Shown: positions 15,518-25,148, numbered from the stretch's first letter. The stretch is DNA of 28,428 nucleotides from an uncultured Clostridia bacterium (GCA_934122125.1 CAKOVW010000013.1:1-28428), one strand, 5' to 3'. Numbers and translations are program-made. Notes: generated by a model from the sequence alone, not told the origin.

Positions 15518-17377
15518 TTATCCTCCTATCGCATGAAAAGGACAAACATTCAAACACGTTCCACACCTAATACACTTTTCTTCATTAATATGATGTGTTT
15601 TGCCTGATTCTCCAGTAATTGCCTGTACTGGGCAATTACGACTGCACATTGTACATCCTCTACATTTTTCTGGATTAATTTGTATTTTAACTAGTGCCTT
15701 GCACTCATTTGTTTTACATTTTTTCTGTTCTATATGTTCTATATATTCTTCTCTAAAATATTTTAAAGTTGAAAGTACTGGGTTCGGTGCTGATTGTCCT
15801 AATCCACATACAGAAGTTTTTTGTATAATATTTGCTAATTCTTCTAGTTTTTCTAAATCTTGTTTTGTTGCCTCTCCATTAGTTATTTTTTCTAGTATCT
15901 CAAGCATTCTCTTAGTTCCGATTCTACATGGTGTACATTTTCCACAAGATTCATCTACTGTAAAGTCTAAATAAAACTTAGCAATATTTACCATACATTT
16001 TGTATCATCCATTACTATAAGTCCACCTGATCCCATCATTGAGCCTATTTGTTTTAATGATTCATAATCTATTGGTGTATCTAAATGTTCTTTTGGAATA
16101 CAACCACCAGATGGTCCACCTGTTTGTGCTGCCTTAAATTCTCTATTATTTGGTATTCCTCCACCAATATCATAAACAATTTCTCTTAATGTTGTTCCCA
16201 TTGGCACTTCTACTAAGCCAATATTTACAACATTTCCTCCTAATGCAAATACCTTTGTTCCTTTTGAAGTTTCTGTTCCAATACTTGAATACCACTCTGC
16301 TCCATTTAATATTATTCTTGTTACATTTGCATAAGTTTCAACATTATTTATTAATGTTGGCTTACCCCATAAACCTGAATTTGCAGGATATGGTGGTTTT
16401 AATCTCGGTTGCCCACGTTTTCCTTCAATAGATTCTAAAAGTGCTGTTTCTTCTCCACATACAAAAGCTCCTGCTCCTAATCTAACATCTATATCAAAGC
16501 TAAACTCTGTTTCAAATATATTTTTTCCAAGTAGTCCATATTCTTTTGCTTGTTTTATTGCTACTCTAAGTCTATCTACTGCAATAGGGTACTCAGCTCT
16601 TACATAAATATATCCCTGGTCTGCTCCAATAGCATAACCCGCAATTACCATTGCTTCTAATACTGAATGTGGATCTCCCTCTAAAATACTTCTATCCATA
16701 AATGCACCTGGGTCGCCCTCATCTGCATTACATACTATATACTTTTTTTCTGATTTTACTGCTTTAGTTAATGTCCATTTCTTACCAGTTGGAAAACCTG
16801 CTCCACCTCTACCCCTTAGTCCTGAGTCTTCAATTGTTTTAATTACTTCATCTGGAGTCATTTTTAAAAGTACTTTTTCTAATGCTTTATACCCATCAAA
16901 AGCTATATATTCATCAATATTTTCCGGATCAATTTTTCCGCTATTTTGAAGAGCAATTCTTTTTTGCTTTTTATAAAATGTTAAGTTGTCTAGTTTTTTT
17001 ACTTTAGTTCCATCTATATCTTTGCATAATAATCTCTCAACTATTTCACCATTTATAATATGTTTTTGTATAATTTCTTCACAGTCTTCTGGTTTTACCA
17101 TTGCATAAAACGTATCTTCTGGTCTAATAATTACTATTGGTCCTTTAGAACATAACCCAAAACATCCAGTTTGAATTACACGTACATTTTCTAACTTTTT
17201 TTCTTTTATAATTCTTCTAAAATTCTCTATAATTTGAGTAGACTTTGATGAAGTACATCCTGTTCCATGACATACTAAGATATGTTTTTCTCTTCCCGCA
17301 ACTGTACTATCTACTCTAATATTTAGTTCTTTTCGTTTTTCTTCTCTTATTTTTCTTATCTCTTTTAAAGTTTTCAA
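15518..17377 (-). CDS. hydB: NADH-dependent [FeFe] hydrogenase, NuoF-like flavoprotein subunit
   Basis: 619 residues. An N-terminal thioredoxin-like [2Fe-2S] domain (C36, C41, C72, C76) is followed by the NuoF core with GLRGRGGAGFPTG (FMN and NADH binding), CNADEGDPGAFMDR and GEETALLESIEGKRG, the [4Fe-4S] motif SCGKCTPCR plus a later CGLG, and a C-terminal pair of ferredoxin-type [4Fe-4S] motifs (CRGCTMCSRNC and CIRCGTCLNVC). This layout is that of HydB in electron-bifurcating hydrogenases, where it oxidises or reduces NAD(H). The start is TTG with AAAGGAG eight bases upstream; the first downstream ATG would remove the whole thioredoxin-like domain. It lies between hydC (15-base gap) and hydA. 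Confidence 0.95.
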   Translation of the reverse strand: MKTLKEIRKIREEKRKELNIRVDSTVAGREKHILVCHGTGCTSSKSTQIIENFRRIIKEKKLENVRVIQTGCFGLCSKGPIVIIRPEDTFYAMVKPEDCEEIIQKHIINGEIVERLLCKDIDGTKVKKLDNLTFYKKQKRIALQNSGKIDPENIDEYIAFDGYKALEKVLLKMTPDEVIKTIEDSGLRGRGGAGFPTGKKWTLTKAVKSEKKYIVCNADEGDPGAFMDRSILEGDPHSVLEAMVIAGYAIGADQGYIYVRAEYPIAVDRLRVAIKQAKEYGLLGKNIFETEFSFDIDVRLGAGAFVCGEETALLESIEGKRGQPRLKPPYPANSGLWGKPTLINNVETYANVTRIILNGAEWYSSIGTETSKGTKVFALGGNVVNIGLVEVPMGTTLREIVYDIGGGIPNNREFKAAQTGGPSGGCIPKEHLDTPIDYESLKQIGSMMGSGGLIVMDDTKCMVNIAKFYLDFTVDESCGKCTPCRIGTKRMLEILEKITNGEATKQDLEKLEELANIIQKTSVCGLGQSAPNPVLSTLKYFREEYIEHIEQKKCKTNECKALVKIQINPEKCRGCTMCSRNCPVQAITGESGKTHHINEEKCIRCGTCLNVCPFHAIGG

Positions 17378-17392
17378 ACTATTACTCCTTTC

Positions 17393-17869
17393 TTATTTTG
17401 TCATTAATTCATCTAAAACTTCATCAAGTTTTTTTACAGTTGCTTTTCCATAAACTTCTCCATTTACAGTAAACACTGGTGCTATTCCACATGCTCCCAA
17501 ACAACGAGTATTGTCTATTGAAAATTTTCCATCTTCTGTTGTTTCTCCCTCTTTAATATTTAATCTTTCTTTTACTCTGTTTAGCAATTTTTCTGAACCT
17601 TTTACAAAACACGCTGTTCCTAAACATATAGAAATTGTATATTTACCCTTTTGCTCTAGTGTAAATCTAGAATAAAATGTAATTACTCCATAAATTTCTG
17701 CCATTGATATATTTAAATATTCTGATATTTCTTTTTGTGCAATTTGAGGAATATAGCCATATTTCATTTGTATATCATTTAATATTGGTATCAAATTATC
17801 TTTTTCTATTGTATATTGATTTACTATTTCTTTTACTTCTTGCATTAATTTTTGTTCTACACAATTCAT
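17393..17869 (-). CDS. hydC: NADH-dependent [FeFe] hydrogenase, NuoE-like subunit
   Basis: 158 residues of the NuoE/thioredoxin-like [2Fe-2S] family. The cluster ligands are visible as CLGTAC (C82, C87) and CLGAC (C123, C127). The helical N-terminal part (about 1-75, with GYIPQ and ITFYSRF) is typical of NuoE and HydC. It hands electrons between HydB and HydA in the soluble trimer. It is the first gene of hydCBA, with AGGAGG ten bases before its ATG and a promoter at 17915-17943. Whether the trimer is bifurcating (also using ferredoxin) is inferred from the architecture. Confidence 0.95.
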   Translation of the reverse strand: MNCVEQKLMQEVKEIVNQYTIEKDNLIPILNDIQMKYGYIPQIAQKEISEYLNISMAEIYGVITFYSRFTLEQKGKYTISICLGTACFVKGSEKLLNRVKERLNIKEGETTEDGKFSIDNTRCLGACGIAPVFTVNGEVYGKATVKKLDEVLDELMTK

Positions 17870-17914
17870 CTTACTAATTCCTCCTAATAAATTTATATTT
17901 TATTTTTCAAATTT

Positions 17915-17943
17915 ATTATATCAAAACAGTTATTTTTATACAA
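17915..17943 (-). promoter_or_regulatory. Promoter of the hydCBA operon
   Basis: On the - strand TTGTAT (17943-17938) is separated by 17 bases from a perfect TATAAT (17920-17915). Predicted start near 17908 gives a leader of about 40 bases. It sits immediately beyond the murG terminator, so hydCBA is transcribed independently of the dcw cluster. I see no Rex-type palindrome in the interval, but it is too AT-rich to judge by eye. Confidence 0.7.
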
Positions 17944-17956
17944 CAAAATGCGACAA

Positions 17957-17997
17957 AAAAACTATGCAATTTCAACTAATCAAATTGCATAGTTTTT
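17957..17997 (-). terminator. Terminator of the dcw cluster after murG
   Basis: A perfect 16-bp stem, AAAAACTATGCAATTT with AAATTGCATAGTTTTT, and a nine-base loop. On the - strand the stem runs into TTTTTTT. It begins six bases after the murG stop codon and cleanly separates the cell-wall genes from the hydrogenase operon. Confidence 0.92.
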
Positions 17998-18002
17998 ATT
18001 AT

Positions 18003-19118
18003 TTATATTACCTCTTTAATTTCATTGTAAATTTTTTCTTCTACATTTTGTATTGCAACTGTATTTGCCTTTTTAGCCATCTCTTGCAAAATTTGGGGCT
18101 CTTTTACTAAATTTGTTATCGTACTATTTAACTCATTTGCTGTTAAATTTTTATCTAATATAATTTTAGCAGCTCCCACATTTTTTAATACTTTTGCATT
18201 ATATTCCTGATGATTTTCAGTTGCAAATGGAAATGGAATAAATATTGCTGGCACACCAACATTTGCTATTTCTGTTATTGTCATTGCTCCACTTCTTGAA
18301 ACTACTAAATCTACAATATTCATTATTTCTTCCATATTATATATATATGGAACTATACTAACATTTTCAATATTGTCAATTTCTATAGCATATTTTTCTT
18401 TTAGTTCATTTTTTATTTTTTCATATTGAGCAGGTCCTGCCGCCCACAAAATTTGGTAATCTTGATTTTGCTTTTTAGATATTATTTCTAATAAACTATC
18501 ATTTATGCTTTTGGCACCTTGGCTTCCTCCAAAAAATAATACTATTGGTTTATTATCATTTAGTCTATTTTCTTTTAATAATTGTTGTTTTCTAGAGCTT
18601 GATATTGTTATTTTTTTTACTTTAGTAGGAGTGCCTGTAACAATTACCTGTTTTGCTTTTGGCAATCTTGCTTTTGCATCTCCAAAACCTACCAATATTT
18701 TATTTGCTCTAGTTGATAACATTTTTACAGCCACACCTGGAAACGCATTACTCTCATGCAATACAAGTGGCACTTTTTTCTTTTTAGCAGCCATACCAAC
18801 AGGTACACAAATATATCCACCTGTTCCTAATACTACATCTGGTTTAAATTGTTCTATTATTCGCTTAGCCTCTTTTATAGAGTGAAAAGTTTGATACACT
18901 TTTTTCATATTTTCTAACGATATTGTTCTATCAAATCCATAAGCATTTATATGCTTTAGTTCATACCCTGCTCTAGGAACCAAGTCATTTTCTAATCCAC
19001 GATTAGTTCCTATAAATATTATTTCTGAATCTGGTTCTTTTTCTTTTATTTTATTAGCTATTGCTATTCCTGGGTTTATATGTCCTCCGGTTCCAGCTGC
19101 AGCTATTATTACTCGCAT
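18003..19118 (-). CDS. murG: UDP-N-acetylglucosamine:lipid I GlcNAc transferase
   Basis: 371 residues, normal for MurG, a GT-B enzyme that converts lipid I to lipid II on the cytoplasmic face of the membrane. The N-domain has the AGTGGHINPG loop (8-17), a GTGGYICVP segment and LHESNAFPG. The C-domain has FFGGSQGAKSIN and the sugar-nucleotide site region VVSRSGAMTITEI and PFPFATENHQEYNA. It overlaps ftsW by 10 bases, and its AGGAGG site lies within the end of ftsW, so translation is probably coupled. It is the last gene of the cluster, followed by a strong terminator. Confidence 0.97.
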   Translation of the reverse strand: MRVIIAAAGTGGHINPGIAIANKIKEKEPDSEIIFIGTNRGLENDLVPRAGYELKHINAYGFDRTISLENMKKVYQTFHSIKEAKRIIEQFKPDVVLGTGGYICVPVGMAAKKKKVPLVLHESNAFPGVAVKMLSTRANKILVGFGDAKARLPKAKQVIVTGTPTKVKKITISSSRKQQLLKENRLNDNKPIVLFFGGSQGAKSINDSLLEIISKKQNQDYQILWAAGPAQYEKIKNELKEKYAIEIDNIENVSIVPYIYNMEEIMNIVDLVVSRSGAMTITEIANVGVPAIFIPFPFATENHQEYNAKVLKNVGAAKIILDKNLTANELNSTITNLVKEPQILQEMAKKANTVAIQNVEEKIYNEIKEVI

Positions 19119-20290
19119 TTATGTTCCTCCTTTATACTTTTGAGCCTGCTCGTGAAATATTTAGTAAAATACCGCATACTACACAATAAAATAAGTAAAG
19201 CTGTTCCTCCATAACTAAAGAATGGTAATGGTATACCTGTATTTGGCATTGATGAGGTAACAACTGCTATGTTTAATACAACTTGCACTGCAACTAAACT
19301 AATTATTCCTGTAGCAAGCAAACTTCCAAACATATCTGGTGCTTTAATTGCAATTAATACCCCCCTCCAAATTAAAATTCCAAATAATATTAATATAATT
19401 AAACAACCCACAAATCCAAGTTCTTCTGCTATAACTGCAAATATAAAATCATTTTGTGGCTCTGAAATCCATAAGTATTTTTGTTTACTCTCTCCTAGTC
19501 CTACTCCAAACAATCCACCTGAACCTATTGCATATAAACTTTGAACTACTTGCCATCCTGTTCCTGTAAGGTCTTGCCATGGATCTAAGAATGAAACAAT
19601 TCTTCCCAAACGGAAGTTGTCGCCTGTTCCTCCTGAACTTATTTTATATATTACATATGATAGTAATCCTCCTCCTGCTACCGCTCCTGCAATTATAAAG
19701 TATAACAACCTCGCTCCTGCAATTATCATCATTATACAACTAACCATTGCTATAATTAACGAAGCACTCAAGTGGTTTTGTATAAAATATAATATTGCAA
19801 TTGGTGGAACTATAAAACACAATGGCTTTACAAATCCTTTCCAAAAGTCTTTTAATTCATCTTTATGTTCTGTTAAATATCCTGCATAAAATACTATTAA
19901 TCCAATTTTTGTAAGCTCAGATGGTTGAAATTGACCTATAACTGGTATTGCTATCCATCTTTTAGCTCCATTTCCTTCTATTCCTAACCCTGGTATCATT
20001 ACTAGTGCTAATATTGCAACAGATAATACATAAATTATCTTATACATTTTTTTATATATTCCATAATTTATCTTTGAAAAGAAAAACATGCAAAATATTC
20101 CTAATATTGCAGCTAAGAGTTGTCTACTTGCATATGAATAGCTCTTACCTGTTTCTGCTAATGCTGATGGTGCTGAAGCTGATAATACCATTACTATTCC
20201 TAATGCTAATAATATAAATATTATTGCACATAGTATAAAGTCAAATGGTTGATTTATAAAGTTTGCGGTTTTCTTTTTTGTTTTCTGCAT
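19109..20290 (-). CDS. ftsW: SEDS-family lipid II polymerase (FtsW/SpoVE type)
   Basis: 393 residues with about ten membrane segments. The SEDS signature near the C-terminus (NTGIPLPFFSYGGTALL) and the earlier KRWIAIPVIGQFQPSE segment, FIFAVIAEELGFVG and GFV regions are present. SEDS proteins polymerise lipid II together with a class B PBP. The partner here is probably the SpoVD-like PBP encoded four genes upstream. Clostridia often encode FtsW and SpoVE as close paralogues, so the vegetative or sporulation role cannot be fixed from this copy. It lies 35 bases after mraY and overlaps murG. Confidence 0.92.
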   Translation of the reverse strand: MQKTKKKTANFINQPFDFILCAIIFILLALGIVMVLSASAPSALAETGKSYSYASRQLLAAILGIFCMFFFSKINYGIYKKMYKIIYVLSVAILALVMIPGLGIEGNGAKRWIAIPVIGQFQPSELTKIGLIVFYAGYLTEHKDELKDFWKGFVKPLCFIVPPIAILYFIQNHLSASLIIAMVSCIMMIIAGARLLYFIIAGAVAGGGLLSYVIYKISSGGTGDNFRLGRIVSFLDPWQDLTGTGWQVVQSLYAIGSGGLFGVGLGESKQKYLWISEPQNDFIFAVIAEELGFVGCLIILILFGILIWRGVLIAIKAPDMFGSLLATGIISLVAVQVVLNIAVVTSSMPNTGIPLPFFSYGGTALLILLCSMRYFTKYFTSRLKSIKEEHKCE

Positions 20291-20325
20291 TTTCTATTTT
20301 CCTTTCCTATATTAATAAATCTCCT

Positions 20326-21315
20326 CTATATAGCAAGTAACCCAACTATACAACAAACAAGAGTTATTAAACTAAACACTGATACTATCTTGTTTTCGTG
20401 CCAACCTGATAATTCAAAATGATGGTGTATTGGTGTCATTTTAAATATTCTTTCACCTGTTTTTTTGAAATGTTTAACTTGTATAATTACTGACAATGTT
20501 TCAATTACTGGTACTAGAGCTATTATTATCAATAGTAATGGCATTTTTAAATAAAGTGCCATACTTGCAATTGCTCCTCCAAGTAATAATGAACCTGTAT
20601 CTCCCATAAATACCTTTGCTGGATGTAGGTTAAATATTAAAAATCCTAAACATGCTCCAATTAATATAGCTCCAATTATTGTTATTTCCTTTACTCCAAA
20701 TATAATACCTATTACAGTTAAGCATGTAATTATTATTGTTGTAACACTTGTAGAAAGCCCATCTATTCCGTCTGTTAAGTTAACTGCATTTGTAGTTGCT
20801 AGCATTACCACTACTGAAAATGGTATATATAACCATACTGGAAGACTTATAGAAGTTTTAAAAAATGGAATATATGTATCTGTTCCTAAATGTAATATTT
20901 GTGTTAAATACAAGCTAAATCCAACAGACACTATTAACAAACCCAACATTTTGTATGCAGGTTTTAAACCTTCTGTATTCTTTCCTATTAGTTTTTTTAA
21001 ATCGTCAATTAGTCCTATTACCCCAAAGCCTATAGTTGACGCTATTAATGGAATTAAATGTATTGCTATTTTTTGTTCTTCGGCATTATTTGATTTAAAG
21101 TAATTAAAGCAAATGTATGCTCCCATTACTAACAATGTAAGCATTATTATAGTTCCACCCATTGTAGGTGTTCCTTGTTTTTTTAAATGGGACTGTGGTC
21201 CTTCTTTTCTTTCCATTTGCCCTACTTTTAATCTTTTTAAAATTGGAATAACTATTAGTCCCATTACAAAACTAAAAGCTAATGAAATTAATATTATCTT
21301 CGTTTGAAATTCCAT
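20326..21315 (-). CDS. mraY: Phospho-N-acetylmuramoyl-pentapeptide-transferase
   Basis: 329 residues with about ten membrane segments. Family motifs: GTPTMGG (49-55), the active-site NAVNLTDGIDGL, HPAKVFMGDTGSLLLGG (split here as HPAKVFMGD and TGSLLLGG) and TPIHHHFEL. MraY transfers phospho-MurNAc-pentapeptide to undecaprenyl phosphate, making lipid I at the membrane. AAGGAGG stands four to five bases before the ATG. It directly follows murE (26 bases), where many Clostridia have murF in between. Confidence 0.97.
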   Translation of the reverse strand: MEFQTKIILISLAFSFVMGLIVIPILKRLKVGQMERKEGPQSHLKKQGTPTMGGTIIMLTLLVMGAYICFNYFKSNNAEEQKIAIHLIPLIASTIGFGVIGLIDDLKKLIGKNTEGLKPAYKMLGLLIVSVGFSLYLTQILHLGTDTYIPFFKTSISLPVWLYIPFSVVVMLATTNAVNLTDGIDGLSTSVTTIIITCLTVIGIIFGVKEITIIGAILIGACLGFLIFNLHPAKVFMGDTGSLLLGGAIASMALYLKMPLLLIIIALVPVIETLSVIIQVKHFKKTGERIFKMTPIHHHFELSGWHENKIVSVFSLITLVCCIVGLLAI

Positions 21316-21341
21316 GTTTCCTCCTTAGTTATTTTTGTATT

Positions 21342-22820
21342 CTATTTTAATTTACTTATAATATCACGTACAATTTCACGTTCATCAAATGGATATTTTT
21401 TTCCTTTAATCTCTTGTGTTAGCTCATGTCCTTTGCCTGCAATAACTAATATATCTTTCTTATGCAACATTTCTATACCCTTTTTTATTGCTTCTTTTCT
21501 ATCTACTATACATTCATAACTTCCCTTTGTTTTTTTAATTCCCTTTTCTATTTGTTCAACTATATCTTCAGGTTTTTCACTTCTAGGATTATCAGATGTA
21601 ATAATAGTATGATTTGCTAAAACTCCAGCTATCTCACCCATAATAGGTCTTTTGCCACTATCTCTATCTCCACCGCAGCCAAATACACAAATTATTTTAC
21701 CTTGTGTATATTCTCTAACAGTTGTTAAAATATTTTCTAAACTTTCTGGTGAATGTGCATAATCTATCATAATTGTTAATTCTTTTTTATTATCTACTAA
21801 CTCACTTCTGCCTGGTACACGAACATTTAATAATGCTTCTTGTATATTTTCTGTACTGCAACCAAATTTAGTAGCAACACTAATTGCTGCTAGTGAGTTA
21901 TATACACTAAATCTTCCTGGAATTCCAGTTTTTACTCTTTGGTTTTTACCATCTAATTTCACTTTAAAGTCAACACTTGAATTTGTTACTGTAATATCCT
22001 TTGCCAATAGCTCTGATGGGTTATCAATTCCATAAGTTTTAAAGCTACAATTTGGCACTAATGCAGGCAATTTATTAGCATACAAATCATCTGAATTTAT
22101 AAAACCATATTTACACATTGTAAATAATTTAACTTTTGATTCAAAATAATCTTCCATACTTGGATGTTCTTTTGGGCTAATATGATCTTTTGAAAAATTC
22201 GTAAATATACCTATCTCAAATTCACATCCATCTACTCTTCCAAGTTTCAAACTTTGAGATGATACTTCCATAACAGCTACATCACATTTTTCTTCAACCA
22301 TTCTATTTAAAAGTTGTTGTAATTCTAAACTTTCAGGCGTAGTTCTATCATTATCACCCAAATTTTTATCCCCAATGTATGTACAAATAGTTCCAATTAG
22401 TCCAACTTTAAAGCCTTGCTTTTCTAGTAATTCTTTAATCATAAAAGTAGTTGTCGTTTTTCCTTTTGTGCCTGTTATTCCAATTAATTTAAGTTTTTTA
22501 GATGGATTTTTATAAAAATTGCAAGCACAAATTGAAATTGCATGTCTTGTATCTGGTGCCACTATAAAGGTAACATCCTCTGGTAAATCTTTTACCATTT
22601 CTTTTGTTATTTTATCTGCCTGTGCCATAATAGCCTTTGCACCATTTTTTATGGCTTCATCTATATATTGATGCCCATCTGTATCAAAACCATCTATAGC
22701 AACAAACATATCTCCATTTTGTACTTGATTAGAGCTGTTCCTTATTTCATTTATTTCTATATCAAGATTTCCTTTTACTTTTAATCCCTCTAATCCTGAT
22801 AATATACTTTTTAAATTCAT
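21342..22820 (-). CDS. murE: UDP-MurNAc-tripeptide synthetase (meso-diaminopimelate type)
   Basis: 492 residues with the three domains of Mur ligases: an N-terminal UDP-binding domain, a central ATPase domain with GTKGKTTTTF (P-loop), and a C-terminal domain with SDNPRSE. The DNPR motif is the known marker of enzymes adding meso-diaminopimelate, so the peptidoglycan is probably A1gamma type; this is established for the family and inferred here. TTPESLELQ and the HSPESLENIL region are also typical. It lies 71 bases after the PBP gene, with its own candidate promoter, and is followed by mraY. Confidence 0.95.
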   Translation of the reverse strand: MNLKSILSGLEGLKVKGNLDIEINEIRNSSNQVQNGDMFVAIDGFDTDGHQYIDEAIKNGAKAIMAQADKITKEMVKDLPEDVTFIVAPDTRHAISICACNFYKNPSKKLKLIGITGTKGKTTTTFMIKELLEKQGFKVGLIGTICTYIGDKNLGDNDRTTPESLELQQLLNRMVEEKCDVAVMEVSSQSLKLGRVDGCEFEIGIFTNFSKDHISPKEHPSMEDYFESKVKLFTMCKYGFINSDDLYANKLPALVPNCSFKTYGIDNPSELLAKDITVTNSSVDFKVKLDGKNQRVKTGIPGRFSVYNSLAAISVATKFGCSTENIQEALLNVRVPGRSELVDNKKELTIMIDYAHSPESLENILTTVREYTQGKIICVFGCGGDRDSGKRPIMGEIAGVLANHTIITSDNPRSEKPEDIVEQIEKGIKKTKGSYECIVDRKEAIKKGIEMLHKKDILVIAGKGHELTQEIKGKKYPFDEREIVRDIISKLK

Positions 22821-22854
22821 AGCACTCTCCCATTCTCTCCATTTTTACGTTTAC

Positions 22855-22883
22855 ATTATATAATTAAATGTTTTTTTTGTATA
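22855..22883 (-). promoter_or_regulatory. Candidate internal promoter upstream of murE
   Basis: On the - strand TATACA (22883-22878), 17 bases, then TATAAT (22860-22855), with a start near 22848 and GGGAGAG before the murE ATG at 22820. The -10 is perfect and the -35 four of six. This AT-rich gap favours chance matches, so it is a candidate only. Confidence 0.5.
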
Positions 22884-22891
22884 GCTTTTTT

Positions 22892-25057
22892 TCAAATTTT
22901 TATAATAACCTTTGTACCTTCATACACTTTAATTCCTTTCTTTGGTACTTGTTCTTTAACAATTGTATTTTCTTTATCCAAATTTTCTGGTTCATTTTCT
23001 ATTTGTATACCTAAATTCAAGTCCTTTAATACCTTGGTTGCCTCTTTTATACTTAGTCCTTCAATATTTGGAACTTCTACTTGTTTTTTCACATCCTCCT
23101 CTTTTTCATTATCCTTTTTTAATTCTAAGTAAGGTAAAATTTCTGAAAGTACTTGCCCACCAACAGGTGCTGCCACAACACCACCTTGGTGTCCAGCCTC
23201 TCCTTTTGGATCATATAAAGTTATCAAAGCAACTACTGTTGGGTCTGATATTGGTGCAACTCCCAAAAATGAAGCAACATATTTATTAGTATTAACTCCA
23301 TCTTCTGATGTTCCTGTTTTTCCTCCTACTCTATATCCCTTTACTTGGCCTCTTTTTCCTGTTCCCAAAGCTACTACAGATTCCATCATATCTAATACTT
23401 CGGCTGCATGTTCTTTTGAAATTACCTGTTCTCCTGTTTTTACTGGAATATCAGTAACCTCACCAGTTTTACTATTTATAATTTGCTTAACTATACGTGG
23501 TGTTACTTTTACTCCACCATTGGCAATTGTACTTACTGCTGTTGCAAGTTGTATTGGCGTAATTTCAAATCTTTGACCAAAAGCAATTGTTGCTAACTCT
23601 ACTGGTCCAACTTTTTCTTCTTTTAAGAATATACTTGTAGCTTCACCAGGTAAATCAACCCCTGTTTTTGTAAGCAATCCATATTTATTTAAATATTTAT
23701 AATATGTATGCACTCCTAACTTCTGGCCTAGCCCTATAAATACTGGGTTACATGAATTCATAAGTGCATCTCTTAAAGATTCTGGTCCATGTGGTCTGTA
23801 ATATCTCCAACATTTAATTCTAACCCCTGCAATCTCAATTCCACCAGTACAACAGAACTCTCCTTTTTTATCTGTTGTAGTAATCCCTTCTTGTAACGCT
23901 GCTGACGCTGTAATCAACTTAAAAACTGACCCTGGTTCATATGTATCTGTTACAGCCTTGTTTCTCCATAAAGATAACATCGCCTTATTTCTATCTGCCT
24001 GCGACATATTTGGCCATGCCTCTTTTAATTCATCTGTGCTTGGTTCAAAAGGTTCATTTAGGTTATAATTTGGATACCCTGCTATTGCAAGTACATCTCC
24101 AGTTTTAGGGTTCATTACAACAATATTTCCACCATCTGTACACTTATTTTCAATGCAAGCCTCTTTTAAATGTTTTTCTGCTATACCTTGTATTGTTGCA
24201 TCTATTGTTAATACCAAATCATTTCCATCAATTGCCTCTACATAATTTTCACTTGTATTTTTTATATCTCCACCAGTTGCATCTGTCATCTTTTGAATTT
24301 TACCTTTTGTACCTTTTAATTTTTCATCATAAACAGCTTCTATTCCATCTAGTCCTTGGTTATCGCTTCCTGAAAAGCCAATAATTTGTGATGCTAAATT
24401 ATTATATGGGTAATATCTTTTTGTATCTTCATCTATGTTTACACCTGTTGATATATTATTTTCCTGTAACCAAACTCTCAATTCATTGGCTTTTTCTCTA
24501 TCCACTTTTTTGGCAATTGTTTCAATTGAACTTCTTTTACTTACCTTTTTATATACTTTTTCATAGTCTAACTCAAATATTTTACTTAGAGCTTTTGCAA
24601 CCTTTTCTTTATCTTCTTTTGCAATATTAACAGGGTTTACTGTAACTGTTTCCACTGTACTACTTACCGCCAAAATAGTAGTTCCCGTTGAATCGTATAT
24701 AGTTCCTCTTCTTGGATTTATAGTTCTATCTGATGTTTGTTGAACATAAGCCTTAGCCTGTAATTCTGCTCCAATTCCAAACTGTAACCAACCTATTCTC
24801 ACCAGTAGTCCAACCAAAACTAAGCCAAAAATAATTATTTCATTTTTCATCCTCTTTTTTCTACTAATATTACTTGTTTTCTCTTCTGCCTTTGGCTTTT
24901 TTATATTTATTTCTTTTCTAAATTTCTTTTTTAAATCCTTTTGTGCCAGTTTTTGTTCTTTTTTTACATTTATTACTTCTTCTTTTTTTCTCTTTTTCCA
25001 TTTTAGCAATTGCTTCTTATTCATATTTTCACGTAACAATTTTTTTGATTTTTTCAT
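22892..25057 (-). CDS. spoVD: Class B penicillin-binding protein, SpoVD-like with one PASTA domain
   Basis: 721 residues. A cytoplasmic N-terminal tail of 70 residues holds about 30 Lys/Arg and precedes the single membrane anchor (about 73-92). The PBP dimerisation domain (RRGTIYDSTG, about 116-125) follows. The transpeptidase domain has S377-VFK, SCN (435-437) and KTG (580-582), all three active-site motifs. A C-terminal PASTA domain (VPNIEGLSIKEA onward, about 655-721) ends the protein. Class B PBPs cross-link glycan polymerised by a SEDS partner. The PASTA domain and the dcw position fit SpoVD/FtsI; only one PBP is in the cluster, so it may serve vegetative division. AAGGAG eight bases before the ATG supports the long basic tail as real. 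An intrinsic terminator separates it from ftsL. Confidence 0.93.
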   Translation of the reverse strand: MKKSKKLLRENMNKKQLLKWKKRKKEEVINVKKEQKLAQKDLKKKFRKEINIKKPKAEEKTSNISRKKRMKNEIIIFGLVLVGLLVRIGWLQFGIGAELQAKAYVQQTSDRTINPRRGTIYDSTGTTILAVSSTVETVTVNPVNIAKEDKEKVAKALSKIFELDYEKVYKKVSKRSSIETIAKKVDREKANELRVWLQENNISTGVNIDEDTKRYYPYNNLASQIIGFSGSDNQGLDGIEAVYDEKLKGTKGKIQKMTDATGGDIKNTSENYVEAIDGNDLVLTIDATIQGIAEKHLKEACIENKCTDGGNIVVMNPKTGDVLAIAGYPNYNLNEPFEPSTDELKEAWPNMSQADRNKAMLSLWRNKAVTDTYEPGSVFKLITASAALQEGITTTDKKGEFCCTGGIEIAGVRIKCWRYYRPHGPESLRDALMNSCNPVFIGLGQKLGVHTYYKYLNKYGLLTKTGVDLPGEATSIFLKEEKVGPVELATIAFGQRFEITPIQLATAVSTIANGGVKVTPRIVKQIINSKTGEVTDIPVKTGEQVISKEHAAEVLDMMESVVALGTGKRGQVKGYRVGGKTGTSEDGVNTNKYVASFLGVAPISDPTVVALITLYDPKGEAGHQGGVVAAPVGGQVLSEILPYLELKKDNEKEEDVKKQVEVPNIEGLSIKEATKVLKDLNLGIQIENEPENLDKENTIVKEQVPKKGIKVYEGTKVIIKI

Positions 25058-25148
25058 AAATTAAGCTCCTTATTAAACAATTACTCTCTCCTTTTATTCT
25101 TATTCATCAAATATAAAAAAAGAACAAGAACGCCCAAGTATTTAGCAC

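Noticed and set aside
22963..23289. Open + strand frame of 108 codons inside the PBP gene
   Set aside because: Its Leu/His/Pro-rich composition is that of an antisense shadow, there is no ribosome binding site, and the - strand PBP frame carries the PASTA domain here.
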